From: Nocardia miyunensis NBRC 108239
GTDB lineage: Bacteria; Actinomycetota; Actinomycetes; Mycobacteriales; Mycobacteriaceae
Direction of reading: 5' to 3'
DNA: 64,000 nt
Assembly: GCF_001613065.1 (NCBI RefSeq)
Contig: NZ_BDBQ01000021.1
Location: 54,471-118,470, forward strand
The notes beneath the pieces were generated by a model, which ran no database searches, was not told the origin of the DNA, and was given only the letters and a program-made list of their open reading frames with translations. Positions 44,315 to 53,831 of this stretch are shown piece by piece (positions within the stretch are counted from its first letter, which is position 1; the number at the start of each line of letters is the position of its first letter). The position numbers were made by a program, and so were the translations under genes.

Positions 44315-44596
44315 ATGCCACGCAGCCTGAAGAAGGGCCCGTTCGTCGACGAACACCTCCTCAAGAAGGTGGACGTCCAGAACGAGAAGAACACCAAACA
44401 GGTCATCAAGACCTGGTCGCGGCGTTCGACCATCATCCCCGATTTCATCGGCCACACGTTCTCGGTCCACGACGGCCGCAAGCACGTGCCGGTGTTCGTG
44501 TCGGAGAACATGGTCGGGCACAAGCTCGGTGAGTTCGCACCGACCCGCACGTTCCGGAGCCACGTCAAGGAAGATCGGAAGAGCAAGCGGCGATGA
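44315..44596 (+). CDS. rpsS: 30S ribosomal protein S19
   Basis: 93 aa. [20 protein letters not shown] and [20 protein letters not shown], then GEFAPTRTF. Located in the 30S head with S13. AGGAGG ribosome-binding site 8 bp before the ATG. Stop overlaps rplV by 4 bp. Confidence 0.98.
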   Translation: MPRSLKKGPFVDEHLLKKVDVQNEKNTKQVIKTWSRRSTIIPDFIGHTFSVHDGRKHVPVFVSENMVGHKLGEFAPTRTFRSHVKEDRKSKRR

Positions 44597-44991
44597 GCAC
44601 TGAAACTCAGAATCCGACCGCACGCGCGACCGCCAAGCACGTCCGCGTGACGCCGATGAAGGCGCGCCGCGTCGTGGACATGGTTCGCGGCCAGCGGGTC
44701 GAGGACGCGCTGAACATCCTGAAGTTCGCGCCGCAGGCCGCGAGCGAGCCGGTCGCCAAGGTCGTGGCCTCGGCCGCGGCCAACGCCGAGAACAACCTGG
44801 GCCTGAACCCGGCGACGCTGGTCATCTCGACCGCGTACGTCGACGAGGGCGCGACCATGAAGCGCTTCCAGCCGCGGGCCCAGGGCCGTGCGTTCCGGAT
44901 CCGTAAGCGCACCAGCCACATCACCATCGAGGTCGAGAGCGTGCCCACTGCCGCCCCGGCTCGTAGCCGCCGGAAGGGAGGGGCCAAGTAA
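44593..44991 (+). CDS. rplV: 50S ribosomal protein L22
   Basis: 132 aa. [20 protein letters not shown], then [20 protein letters not shown] and the [20 protein letters not shown] hairpin that reaches into the exit tunnel, the site of macrolide-resistance mutations in other species. rpsC begins on the next base after its stop. Confidence 0.98.
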   Translation: MSTETQNPTARATAKHVRVTPMKARRVVDMVRGQRVEDALNILKFAPQAASEPVAKVVASAAANAENNLGLNPATLVISTAYVDEGATMKRFQPRAQGRAFRIRKRTSHITIEVESVPTAAPARSRRKGGAK

Positions 44992-45795
<804 letters not shown>

Positions 45796-45798
45796 CCC

Positions 45799-46215
45799 AT
45801 GCTGATGCCTCGCAAGGTCAAGCACCGCAAGCAGCACCACCCGGGCCGCTCCGGCATGGCCAAGGGTGGCACCTCGGTGGCGTTCGGCGAGTACGGCATC
45901 CAGGCTCTGGAGCCCGCTTACGTCACCAACCGGCAGATCGAGTCGGCGCGTATCGCGATGACCCGCCACATCAAGCGTGGCGGCAAGATCTGGATCAACA
46001 TCTACCCGGACCGCCCGCTGACCAAGAAGCCCGCCGAGACCCGCATGGGTTCCGGTAAGGGTTCGCCGGAGTGGTGGGTCGCGAACGTCAAGCCCGGCCG
46101 GGTGATGTTCGAGATGAGTTACCCCAACGAGGAGACCGCTCGTGAGGCGCTGCGCCGCGCGATGCACAAGCTCCCGATGAAGTGCAGGATCGTGACGAGG
46201 GAGGAGCAGTTCTGA
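45799..46215 (+). CDS. rplP: 50S ribosomal protein L16
   Basis: 138 aa. [20 protein letters not shown], then [20 protein letters not shown] and [20 protein letters not shown]. Organises the A-site tRNA region of the 50S. Stop TGA shares its last base with the ATG of rpmC. Confidence 0.98.
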   Translation: MLMPRKVKHRKQHHPGRSGMAKGGTSVAFGEYGIQALEPAYVTNRQIESARIAMTRHIKRGGKIWINIYPDRPLTKKPAETRMGSGKGSPEWWVANVKPGRVMFEMSYPNEETAREALRRAMHKLPMKCRIVTREEQF

Positions 46216-46451
46216 TGAGCGGAACACCGGCCGCAGAGCTGCGGGACAAGGATCAGGACGAGCTCGTCGCCGCACTGCGTGAGGCGAAGGAAGAGCTGTT
46301 CAACCTGCGCTTCCAGATGGCGACGGGTCAGATGACGAACAACCGTCGGCTGCGTGTGGTCCGCCACGAGATCGCGCGCATCTACACGGTCATGCGCGAG
46401 CGTGAGCTCGGTCTGGCCACCGGTCCCAAGACTGAGGGAGACGCCGCATGA
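46215..46451 (+). CDS. rpmC: 50S ribosomal protein L29
   Basis: 78 aa. [20 protein letters not shown], then [20 protein letters not shown] and [18 protein letters not shown], typical L29 with a short C-terminal extension. Located at the tunnel exit. Overlaps both neighbours (TGATG with rplP, ATGA with rpsQ). Confidence 0.98.
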   Translation: MSGTPAAELRDKDQDELVAALREAKEELFNLRFQMATGQMTNNRRLRVVRHEIARIYTVMRERELGLATGPKTEGDAA

Positions 46452-46744
46452 GCGAGACCAAGGGCCCGGCCAAGACGCCGGCCAAGCAGGAGGAGCGTGG
46501 CAGCCGCAAGGTTCGCGTCGGCTACGTCGTCTCCGACAAGATGAACAAGACGATCGTCGTCGAGCTGGAGGACCGTAACCGGCATCCGCTCTACGGCAAG
46601 ATCATTCGCACCACCTCCAAGGTGAAGGCGCACGACGAGAACGAGACCGCCGGTGTCGGCGACCGCGTTCAGCTGATGGAGACCCGTCCGCTGTCGGCCA
46701 CCAAGCGCTGGCGTCTGGTCGAGGTCCTGGAGCGGGCCAAGTAG
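46448..46744 (+). CDS. rpsQ: 30S ribosomal protein S17
   Basis: 98 aa. [20 protein letters not shown] and [20 protein letters not shown], then [20 protein letters not shown]. Binds 16S helix 11. Last gene of this S10 transcription unit: a strong terminator follows 27 bp downstream, so rplN-rplX and the spc genes are separated from it in this genome. Confidence 0.98.
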   Translation: MSETKGPAKTPAKQEERGSRKVRVGYVVSDKMNKTIVVELEDRNRHPLYGKIIRTTSKVKAHDENETAGVGDRVQLMETRPLSATKRWRLVEVLERAK

Positions 46745-46770
46745 GCCCTCTCCACGTCTGAAAGCCGAAA

Positions 46771-46812
46771 ACCGAAGGCCCGCTTCCCATTTCCGGGAAG
46801 CGGGCCTTCGGT
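46771..46812 (+). terminator. strong terminator of the S10 operon
   Basis: An 18-bp perfect stem (ACCGAAGGCCCGCTTCCC paired with its exact complement) with a 6-nt loop ATTTCC, followed by ATATCAAT. One of the longest perfect hairpins in the window, directly after rpsQ. Confidence 0.9.
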
Positions 46813-46930
46813 ATATCAATGGACGCGGATATGGCCGCGACAAATCGGATCTCCAGGCGCCCACTGGTAGAAAGATCGGGGCGAGTGGAATACGCTTCGC
46901 GCGGAGAAACCCCGCGTATGGAGGGATGAT

Positions 46931-47911
46931 GTGACCACCCCGAGCACGGTCCGGCAGGGGGCCGGGGGAGCTGGCGAGCGGCCCCCGGTGCCACTGACGA
47001 AGCTGGTTCATTTGATGGCCGAATACGAGAAGCTGGGCGTGCATCGCCAGACTTTTCTGCCGGCCGCGATGAGTGACGACACTTTCGTGCGTGCCTGCGG
47101 GTTGATCGCGGGCGGCCTGGCGATCGTCGCGGGGATCTGCGCGACCGCCTCGTGGTGGACCGGCACGATCGTGTTCGCGGTTCTCGCGCTGATTCCGTTG
47201 GTGGCGGCCTGGTTGCGCGGCAGCCTCACGGGTGCGGTGCGTACGGCCCGGATGGACGTGTTCGATCACGGTCTGACGGTGTATCGGTCGGGTCAGGAGA
47301 TCACCGCGTTCCGTTGGGACAGCGCCGAAGTGCGGCAGTCGGTCATCCCGTCGCAGGGGTCGGCCGCCGAATACTCGATGACCCTCGACGGCCCCGACGG
47401 ATCGCACGAATCCTTCGACGAACGCCAATTCGACTGTGCGCACGAATGGGGTCCGGTGATCCAATCCGCGGTGACCGCAACACAACTCCCGCGCACGGTG
47501 GCCGCGATCGATGCCGGGCAGAGCGTGCCGTTCGGCGAAATCGCCGTGGATCTGGCCGAATTGACCTTCGCGGGCACGAGTTATCCCTGGGAACAGGTCC
47601 ATACGATCGATGCGCAGGGCGGTCTGATCCGATTCAAGTCCGGCGCGCGATGGGTCACGTTGCCGCCCATCGAATCCATTCCGAACTTCTATATCTTCAA
47701 CGAGGTCGCCGAGCGATTGCGGATGGCGGCGGCGGCCGAGTTGGCCGAGCGGAATGCGGTACGGCCCGAAATCGCCGATCCGCCCGCGGATCCGGCGCCC
47801 GCCGCTGCCGACTCGCCCGCGTCCGGGGAGGATGAATCACCCGGCGAGGAGCTCCCCGAGGAGCGGGCTCGATCGCGGAAAGCCGATACCGCGGGTGTCG
47901 AAACCCGCTGA
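46931..47911 (+). CDS. DUF6585-type membrane protein
   Basis: About 326 aa. N-terminal cytosolic part (LTKLVHLMAEYEKLGVHRQT), two adjacent membrane helices (GLIAGGLAIVAGICATASWW and TIVFAVLALIPLVAAWL, about residues 57-95), then a PH-like domain (MDVFDHGLTVYRSGQEITAF, WDSAEVRQSVI) and an acidic, Pro-rich tail. The layout is that of actinobacterial DUF6585 proteins, whose role I do not know. GTG start at 46931 preceded by GGAGGG. Monocistronic by position. Confidence 0.7.
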   Translation: MTTPSTVRQGAGGAGERPPVPLTKLVHLMAEYEKLGVHRQTFLPAAMSDDTFVRACGLIAGGLAIVAGICATASWWTGTIVFAVLALIPLVAAWLRGSLTGAVRTARMDVFDHGLTVYRSGQEITAFRWDSAEVRQSVIPSQGSAAEYSMTLDGPDGSHESFDERQFDCAHEWGPVIQSAVTATQLPRTVAAIDAGQSVPFGEIAVDLAELTFAGTSYPWEQVHTIDAQGGLIRFKSGARWVTLPPIESIPNFYIFNEVAERLRMAAAAELAERNAVRPEIADPPADPAPAAADSPASGEDESPGEELPEERARSRKADTAGVETR

Positions 47912-48005
47912 AATACCGTGATTCGCTGATTCGTAGATCTCCTCGACCGTGCCGACGCGCGATCCGCCGTCGGGACGGCGGGCCGCGCTGATACCGGAGG
48001 ACGAT

Positions 48006-49250
48006 TCAGTGTGCCGGCGTACGCGTCAGTTCTTCGGCGGATTCGGGTGCATCCGTGCGACGCAGGCGCCCGGCGAGGGCGCGCGGATCGCTGTGCAGCA
48101 TCGGCCGTCCGGTCAGCCACAGGCTGCCCGGAATGCGTCTGGCCACCTCGGTGATGCCGATCGCCATCGCGACGACGGTCAGATACAGCACCACCGTGCC
48201 CCAGAACAGCCCGAGATGGTTCTGTAGCGCCGGAATGACCGGTGCGAGCACCTGCAGTGCGATCGGGTGCGACAGGAAGATGCCGAACGATCGGTCCGAG
48301 CCGTAGCGCACGACCCGGGAGAACACGTCGTGCTCACTTCTGCGCGCGGCCCACCAACTGCTCACCGTGTAGAGAGCGAAGATGATCAGCACGTAGCAGA
48401 ACAGCAGGTGCGGCATGAACACGTTGTTGGCCTGCCAGGCGGGCATCTGCCGCGTCTGCCACAGGAAGTACACCTCGGCCAGCGCGAGCCCCACGATCGC
48501 ACCGGCCACGAACAGCGGGCCGAACCGGCGTACCGTGCGGGCCACCGAGTCGATGTGCCAGGCCGCGATCGCGCCGAGCAGAATGTAGAGCTGGTACGGG
48601 ATCACCGTGGCGTACAGGTGGTTCCAGATGCCGAGCGGTCGTCCGGTCAGCGTCGGCGGATGCACCAGCCACCACAGGACGCCCAGTTGCAGGGTCGCGC
48701 TCGCCGCGAGGACCCACCGGTGATTTCCCTGTGTCGCGCGCAGCAGGCGCATTATCAGCGGGAACAGCAGATATGCCTGCATCGTCACCAGCAGGAAGTA
48801 CAGCTGGTACCAGGCCCCGCCCGTCGCTGTCTCGAACACCAGCCGCCACAGCGCGCTGTGCAACGATTCCCCGGGATGCAGCCCGGCCACGACCGAATAC
48901 CCCCAGTAGATCACCGACCAGGCGAGATAGGGGATGCCGACCAGTGGAAAACGTTTACGCCAGAACGCCCGGGTGTCCAGCGACTTGCCGCGATACTGGT
49001 AGACCAGCACGAATCCGGTGAGCGCGAAGAACGCGTCGCGGGTGAAGTGCAGGGGCATGACCACCGCGTTGGACGCGGTGTTGCCCGCATCGATCGAATT
49101 GCCGACCACGTGTGCCCCGATGACGCACGCGAAGGTCAGAATTCGGAACAGGTCGATCTGATGCAGATGCGGCCGTTTGCGTCGTGGAGCGGGGGCGTCG
49201 GACTTCTCGGACTTTGCTGTTACGGAGGGGGGTGCGATGTCGATAATCAT
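48006..49250 (-). CDS. acyltransferase-3 family membrane protein
   Basis: About 414 aa with ten predicted membrane segments. The acyltransferase-3 hallmark begins after a basic N-terminus: HQIDLFRILTFACVIGAHVV with the conserved His, then HFTRDAFFALTGFVLVYQYR and WRKRFPLVGIPYLAWSVIYW. Members transfer acetyl or other acyl groups to sugars or lipids of the cell envelope. Acceptor unknown. Convergent with the DUF6585 gene. Confidence 0.88.
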   Translation of the reverse strand: MIIDIAPPSVTAKSEKSDAPAPRRKRPHLHQIDLFRILTFACVIGAHVVGNSIDAGNTASNAVVMPLHFTRDAFFALTGFVLVYQYRGKSLDTRAFWRKRFPLVGIPYLAWSVIYWGYSVVAGLHPGESLHSALWRLVFETATGGAWYQLYFLLVTMQAYLLFPLIMRLLRATQGNHRWVLAASATLQLGVLWWLVHPPTLTGRPLGIWNHLYATVIPYQLYILLGAIAAWHIDSVARTVRRFGPLFVAGAIVGLALAEVYFLWQTRQMPAWQANNVFMPHLLFCYVLIIFALYTVSSWWAARRSEHDVFSRVVRYGSDRSFGIFLSHPIALQVLAPVIPALQNHLGLFWGTVVLYLTVVAMAIGITEVARRIPGSLWLTGRPMLHSDPRALAGRLRRTDAPESAEELTRTPAH

Positions 49251-49430
49251 CAGGCCACCGCAACCTGGGCAATCAACGCCGTCACCTCCGTCATGGACCC
49301 CCGGTCTACGCTCTGCCTCATATACTTCCCTCGGTCGGCCCTTCTCGCCATCGTTCCCACCGACCCTGTGAACCGACTGATCGATTCCTCCGAATCGACT
49401 GTGCCGGTCGAGGAGCCCGTCGTCCGACGG

Positions 49431-50111
49431 TCAGCGGGTCAGACCGTAGTGCCGGAAATCCGAGGCAAGGCGGTTGGCGATCCACTGATGACCGGCCGCG
49501 GTGGGATGTAGCCGATCTGCCACTGTAGGGAATACCCAATGTGACGACAAAGGATCGAAGACGTACACCTTCGGGTAGGCCGCCCTGGCCGCGGTCACGA
49601 TGACCTTGTCGGTTGCCCATGCGGCCGGAGTCGCCTGCCCCTTCGGGAAGACCGTGATCACGCCGACCGCCGCGTCCGGGGCCTGGGTGCGGATCGCGCT
49701 TATGACCTTGCGCACATTGGCGGCCAGCTGGGCCTCGGGTTTACCGATGTCATTGTATCCGGCCTGCACGATGACGACCGTCGGGTGGTCGGCGGTGAGC
49801 TGTAACTTGCCCAGCAGCCGTTCCATGGGGCCGAGCTTGTGGTAGCCCGTCGCGACGTATCCGGCGCCCGGATCGGCGCTCACCGTCGAACGCCAGCCGA
49901 GTTGGTGGGCCAGCAGGACGGGCCAGCCCTTCTGCGGGGAGCCCGCGCCGACCCCGTCACTGATCGATGCCCCGACCACGGCCAGCGTCGGGCGATCCTG
50001 CGCTGCTTCGGGTCCGGTGGCCCCCGCGTGGCCATGCTGGGTACCAAGTCCGATTACGGACGCCGCCGCGACCACAGTGGCGTAGATGCCGAATCTCGAA
50101 ACGCGCTTCAC
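49431..50111 (-). CDS. secreted SGNH/GDSL hydrolase
   Basis: About 226 aa. Signal-peptide-like N-terminus (VKRVSRFGIYATVVAAASVI) followed by the SGNH blocks: VVGASISDGVGAG (nucleophile Ser about residue 49), QAGYNDIGKPEAQ (Asn block), and DRLHPTAAGHQWIA (Asp-x-x-His). All catalytic residues are present, so an active esterase or lipase is expected outside the membrane. GTG start at 50111 chosen because it begins the signal peptide; the open frame extends upstream to 50225 without signal-like sequence. Confidence 0.85.
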   Translation of the reverse strand: MKRVSRFGIYATVVAAASVIGLGTQHGHAGATGPEAAQDRPTLAVVGASISDGVGAGSPQKGWPVLLAHQLGWRSTVSADPGAGYVATGYHKLGPMERLLGKLQLTADHPTVVIVQAGYNDIGKPEAQLAANVRKVISAIRTQAPDAAVGVITVFPKGQATPAAWATDKVIVTAARAAYPKVYVFDPLSSHWVFPTVADRLHPTAAGHQWIANRLASDFRHYGLTR

Positions 50112-50221
50112 GTAGTCAGTGTTATTTGGTTGAAACCTGGGGTCAAGCTGTGAATCGTGGTGACCTACGCCACCTGGGCATATCGGGAGGTCAGTGGGGT
50201 GCGTGTCGGTCCGGATTTCGA

Positions 50222-52072
50222 TCAACTGCTGACCGCGTACGGGCGAGCGAGGCGGCGCGCCGCCTCGAGGATGCCGAGAATACGCGAGCCGGGCAGGCCG
50301 ATCGACGCGCCGATGGCGGCCGGGGTCCAGGATTCGTCCGCGAGGGTGAGGACCTCGGCGAGCTGTTCGACGGGAAGTTTGGACAGCCGTCGCGCGGAGA
50401 TCTCTCGTGCCACCGCCCAGACTCCGGTCTCATCGCTGTCCGGGTCGATCTCGTCGCCGTCGTCCCACGGGTCGTGCGCCTCGGGGACGTAGCTCTGTGC
50501 GCGGGTCTCCGGTTCGGGGTTCGGCACGATCCGCGGCCGCGTCCGTCGCACCGGAGCCTCGGCCATCGCCTGCTCGTCCAGTGCGAGCTGGGTGCCCTGC
50601 TCCGCCCTCGCGGCCGGGCGGGTGGCTTCGGCGGACTCGGTCATCGCCGCCGCGCGCCGGGCGGGATGCTGGGCGGGTGTATCGGCGCGAGGTGGGGTCG
50701 CGGACCGCTGCGGCGAGACGGCAGACGACTGGCTGCCGGAGGGCTCGTCGGTTCGGCTCCCCGTGAATTGTTCGGTGCCATCGGCGGGTTCGGGGTCGTC
50801 GACAGTCGCAGTGGGACGGGATGCGGCTTCCGCCTGGGCCGATGCGGATGCGGTTCCGGGAATCGTGTCGTGCGGCGTCGAGGCCGCTGCTTCGTACACG
50901 GATCCGGCGGCTCGGTCGCCAGCGCTGAATGAGGTCGGAACCGGTGTGGAATTCACGGATTCGGTGTTCGCGGCCTGCTCGGACGCGATCGCGGCCGCGC
51001 TGACATCGTGAGCGGCTGTCGCCGAATCGGCGATCATGTTGTGCGGGACCACGGTCGGTGTGGAATTCGTGGCACCGCTGTCGGTGAACGAGGTGGACCC
51101 GACGTTCGTCGGCGCGACTTCGGATTCGGGGGTGCGGTAATTCGTGGGGAATTCGGCGGGAGCGCACTGCGGGGACGCAGTGGTGTTGGCGACGGATGCC
51201 GCGGCGGGAGTCTGCTGCGGTGCTGCTGCGGGACCCGCGGCCGGATGCTGCGGTTGGCCCGCGGCGGTTCCGTTGTGGTTGTCGTGGATTGGGGACTCGC
51301 TGGGAATCGGGGGTTGCTGCGGAGTCGCGGTGGGCGATGCGACGCCGTTCGGGGCGGCGGGTGCGCCGTGCGGGTGCGCGGTGGGCGGCGGCGCGACGTT
51401 CGTTCGGGCGAATTCGCCGTTCCCGGCCGACGTGGCGAAAAAGGCTGCGGCGGGGTCGAATCGGGCGGCGAAGGTGTCGGGGCGCGCGGTGCGACCGATC
51501 GGGAGGGCTACCGAATCGGTTGGCTCGGGAGTGAATTCGGGAAATGTGGCGCTGCGGGGTTCGCCGAACTCGACGGTGGTGCGGGTGACGCGGCGGGGCG
51601 GCTGGTCGGGGGCGGCGTCGTTCTCGACGGGGATGGCATCGATGAGCTGGGCATAGCGCGCGGAAACCCAGGCGTGCAACCAGATCACCACGCCGACCAT
51701 GACTGGTGCGACCGCGGATTCGGCGGCGCGGGCCAGCTCACCCGCCACCACATGCGGGCCCGCGTTCAGGGCGATGGTCACGCCCAGCAGCGCCGCCTCC
51801 AGGAAAACGACCTTGCCGCGGGCGATTTCGCGGCCCCAACGGGCGGCGGTGGTCGCCACGACCATGATGGTGATGATCGGGATCGAGATCATCGCCTCGA
51901 AACCGTAACTGAGCCAGTACAGCGGGTCGGCCATATCGCCGCTGGGCACCAGATTGTGCTGCACGTTCACCCCGGCCCACAGCATGCCCAGCACGACGAC
52001 GCCGATCAGTGCCCGCGAGGACCATTCGGCGCGGCGATACAGCTGGGCCAGGCGCGCGTCGGGACTGGACAC
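50222..52072 (-). CDS. DUF2637 membrane protein with long disordered tail and HTH-like end
   Basis: About 616 aa. N-terminal DUF2637 unit with four membrane helices (ALIGVVVLGMLWAGVNV, FEAMISIPIITIMVVATTAA, VVFLEAALLGVTIALNA, VMVGVVIWLHAWVSARYA; about residues 20-150). Then about 380 residues rich in Ala, Pro, Ser and Thr with no fold. A short C-terminal helical segment (LPVEQLAEVLTLADESWTPA, then AIGASIGLPGSRILGILEAA) looks like an HTH. DUF2637 proteins are best known from actinobacterial conjugative elements (Spd-type) but also occur on chromosomes. No transfer genes are nearby. GTG start at 52072. Confidence 0.75.
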   Translation of the reverse strand: MSSPDARLAQLYRRAEWSSRALIGVVVLGMLWAGVNVQHNLVPSGDMADPLYWLSYGFEAMISIPIITIMVVATTAARWGREIARGKVVFLEAALLGVTIALNAGPHVVAGELARAAESAVAPVMVGVVIWLHAWVSARYAQLIDAIPVENDAAPDQPPRRVTRTTVEFGEPRSATFPEFTPEPTDSVALPIGRTARPDTFAARFDPAAAFFATSAGNGEFARTNVAPPPTAHPHGAPAAPNGVASPTATPQQPPIPSESPIHDNHNGTAAGQPQHPAAGPAAAPQQTPAAASVANTTASPQCAPAEFPTNYRTPESEVAPTNVGSTSFTDSGATNSTPTVVPHNMIADSATAAHDVSAAAIASEQAANTESVNSTPVPTSFSAGDRAAGSVYEAAASTPHDTIPGTASASAQAEAASRPTATVDDPEPADGTEQFTGSRTDEPSGSQSSAVSPQRSATPPRADTPAQHPARRAAAMTESAEATRPAARAEQGTQLALDEQAMAEAPVRRTRPRIVPNPEPETRAQSYVPEAHDPWDDGDEIDPDSDETGVWAVAREISARRLSKLPVEQLAEVLTLADESWTPAAIGASIGLPGSRILGILEAARRLARPYAVSS

Positions 52073-52312
52073 CCGCCGTCGCGGGGTCGGAGGGTTCGGA
52101 ATTGCCGGTCGACCGGTTGTCGAGCATGGCGCGCCTTCCCGGGTGCGGATGCGGTTGCGGCAGCAGCCGAACCGATTACTCGAACGTATGTGTGACCGCA
52201 GTGAGAGTAATGCCCGGCCTATCCGAGGTCAATGCTTCCACCGAACATCCGTTCGGGTGGATCTCGAAAAACCTCGTCCACCGGCAACTTTCGAGATATC
52301 GGCGGGAAGGCG

Positions 52313-53113
52313 TCAGTGCAGCGCGGTGTGCCAGAGCAGTGCCGCGGCGAGCGCGCCGGCACCGTTGAGCGACCAGTGCAGTGCGATCGGCGCGAGCAGG
52401 CTGCCGCTGCGCCGCCGCAACCAGGTGAAGACCGCGCCCGCCGCGCCGGTCGCCAGGACCGCCAGCGCGATTCCCGCGATCTGTGCGGCCGGGCCGTTGC
52501 CGAGAACGCCGCTCAGTCCGCGATTGCCGCTGGTGAGGCCGAGTGAGGAGGCGATATGCCAGAGCCCGAAAAGCAGTGAGCCCGCGGCGAATACGCCGCG
52601 CACGCCATAGGCGCGGTCGAGTGCGCCGTGCAGGACGCCGCGGAAGGCGAGTTCCTCGGGAATGACGGTCTGGAGCGGGATCACGATCATCGACGCGATC
52701 AGCGCGCCGGAGATGGTCGCGTAGCGATCGGCGAGGAAGAACGGCCGCGTGATCGGCAGCGCCGCCCCGATCGCCACCGCGCCGAGCACGATGCCGATCG
52801 CGCCCAGCGCGTACAGCGTGCCGCGCCGCCAATGTCGCGGCGACAGGCCGAGTTCGGCCCAGCCGAGCCCGCGTCGGCGCATCAGTAGCACCAGGACCAC
52901 GGCGGCCACCGGGACGGTCACGATATTGGCCCAGGCCGAGGTGAAGTGGGCGATCAGATTCGTGCCGGCCAGGGTGAGGACGACGACGGCCACGTCCACG
53001 TAGGCGTGGATCCGGCGAACCGGTCCGGCTGCCGCGGGCGGTTCGGCGAGGGCGTGCGCACTCGCGCCGGAGCCGCTCACGTCCGGTGTGCCGTCGTTAT
53101 CGTTTCGAGACAT
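52313..53113 (-). CDS. CPBP family intramembrane glutamic endopeptidase
   Basis: About 266 aa with seven to eight membrane segments. The CPBP/Rce1 motifs are complete: IPEELAFRGVLHG (about Glu153-Glu154 and Arg157), LLFGLWHIASS (His186) and LLAPIALHWSLNGAG. Members process or modify membrane proteins and peptides, often bacteriocin-related. ATG 53113 chosen; an upstream ATG at 53158 is possible. Confidence 0.85.
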   Translation of the reverse strand: MSRNDNDGTPDVSGSGASAHALAEPPAAAGPVRRIHAYVDVAVVVLTLAGTNLIAHFTSAWANIVTVPVAAVVLVLLMRRRGLGWAELGLSPRHWRRGTLYALGAIGIVLGAVAIGAALPITRPFFLADRYATISGALIASMIVIPLQTVIPEELAFRGVLHGALDRAYGVRGVFAAGSLLFGLWHIASSLGLTSGNRGLSGVLGNGPAAQIAGIALAVLATGAAGAVFTWLRRRSGSLLAPIALHWSLNGAGALAAALLWHTALH

Positions 53114-53193
53114 CAGGCCCAGTTTACTTTCGTTAGCTGAGAGTTCGCCATATTCCATCGATCACGCAATCGGAAACAGCCTTGCGCTATATG

Positions 53194-53209
53194 TATACGT
53201 CTACGTATA
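53194..53209. promoter_or_regulatory. palindrome TATACGTctACGTATA, operator candidate
   Basis: Perfect 7-bp inverted repeat with a 2-bp centre in the 240-bp space between the divergent CPBP and EXLDI genes. It is AT-rich in a GC-rich setting, which suggests a regulator-binding site overlapping a promoter. No regulator gene is adjacent. Confidence 0.55.
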
Positions 53210-53353
53210 GTGATGACGAGGCAAGGCGACGACCCGACGATGGGTGGCCCTCGAGGTTGCGGGCGGTCGCCGGAGCCTTGATCGCACGGTTCCCCGTGCA
53301 TCGAATGAATTACTTGATGCGCATCTGTGCATCAATTCAGGAAGGCGGAAGTC

Positions 53354-53821
53354 ATGACCATCGATTCGCAGCAGACTGTCCCGGTCGACTCCTCGGATTC
53401 GGCCGAGCGCGGCGCCGAGGCCGGATTCACGACCATCGAGCTGGCCGACGGCCCCGCCGGTGCGCGGACGAAACGTTTCGAGGGCCGATTCGTGGTCCAG
53501 GGCCGCGAATTCGGTAAGCGTGAGGTCGAGGTGACCAAGGTCTACCAGGGGCGCTCGGGCAAATTCGTGGTGCAGCGGCAGCGGTTCGACTGGGCCGAGA
53601 TGGCGTCGCGCGCCAATTTCCAGGGCAACTGGAAGAACTGGCTGAGCATGCTGGGCGGCGGCGGATTCGGCGTGGACACGGACGCCGATCCGAGCTGGGG
53701 CGATTACGAGGTCGAGGTCGTGGACACCCTCGACGGCCTGCACGCGGTGCTCTCGCCCAAACTCCACCGTCGCGTCGTCGCCGTGGTCGAGCAGCCGCGC
53801 GTCGAATACCTCGACATCTGA
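53354..53821 (+). CDS. EXLDI family protein
   Basis: About 155 aa, cytosolic. Ends exactly in EYLDI, the C-terminal signature that names the EXLDI family. Other features: TTIELADGPAGARTKRFEGR, then FVVQGREFGKREVEVTKVYQ and a Trp-rich DWAEMASRANFQGNWKNWLS. No biochemical role is established to my knowledge. ATG 53354 preceded by GAAGGCGG; the palindrome at 53194 lies upstream and may control it. Confidence 0.75.
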   Translation: MTIDSQQTVPVDSSDSAERGAEAGFTTIELADGPAGARTKRFEGRFVVQGREFGKREVEVTKVYQGRSGKFVVQRQRFDWAEMASRANFQGNWKNWLSMLGGGGFGVDTDADPSWGDYEVEVVDTLDGLHAVLSPKLHRRVVAVVEQPRVEYLDI

Positions 53822-53831
53822 ATAGCCGAGA

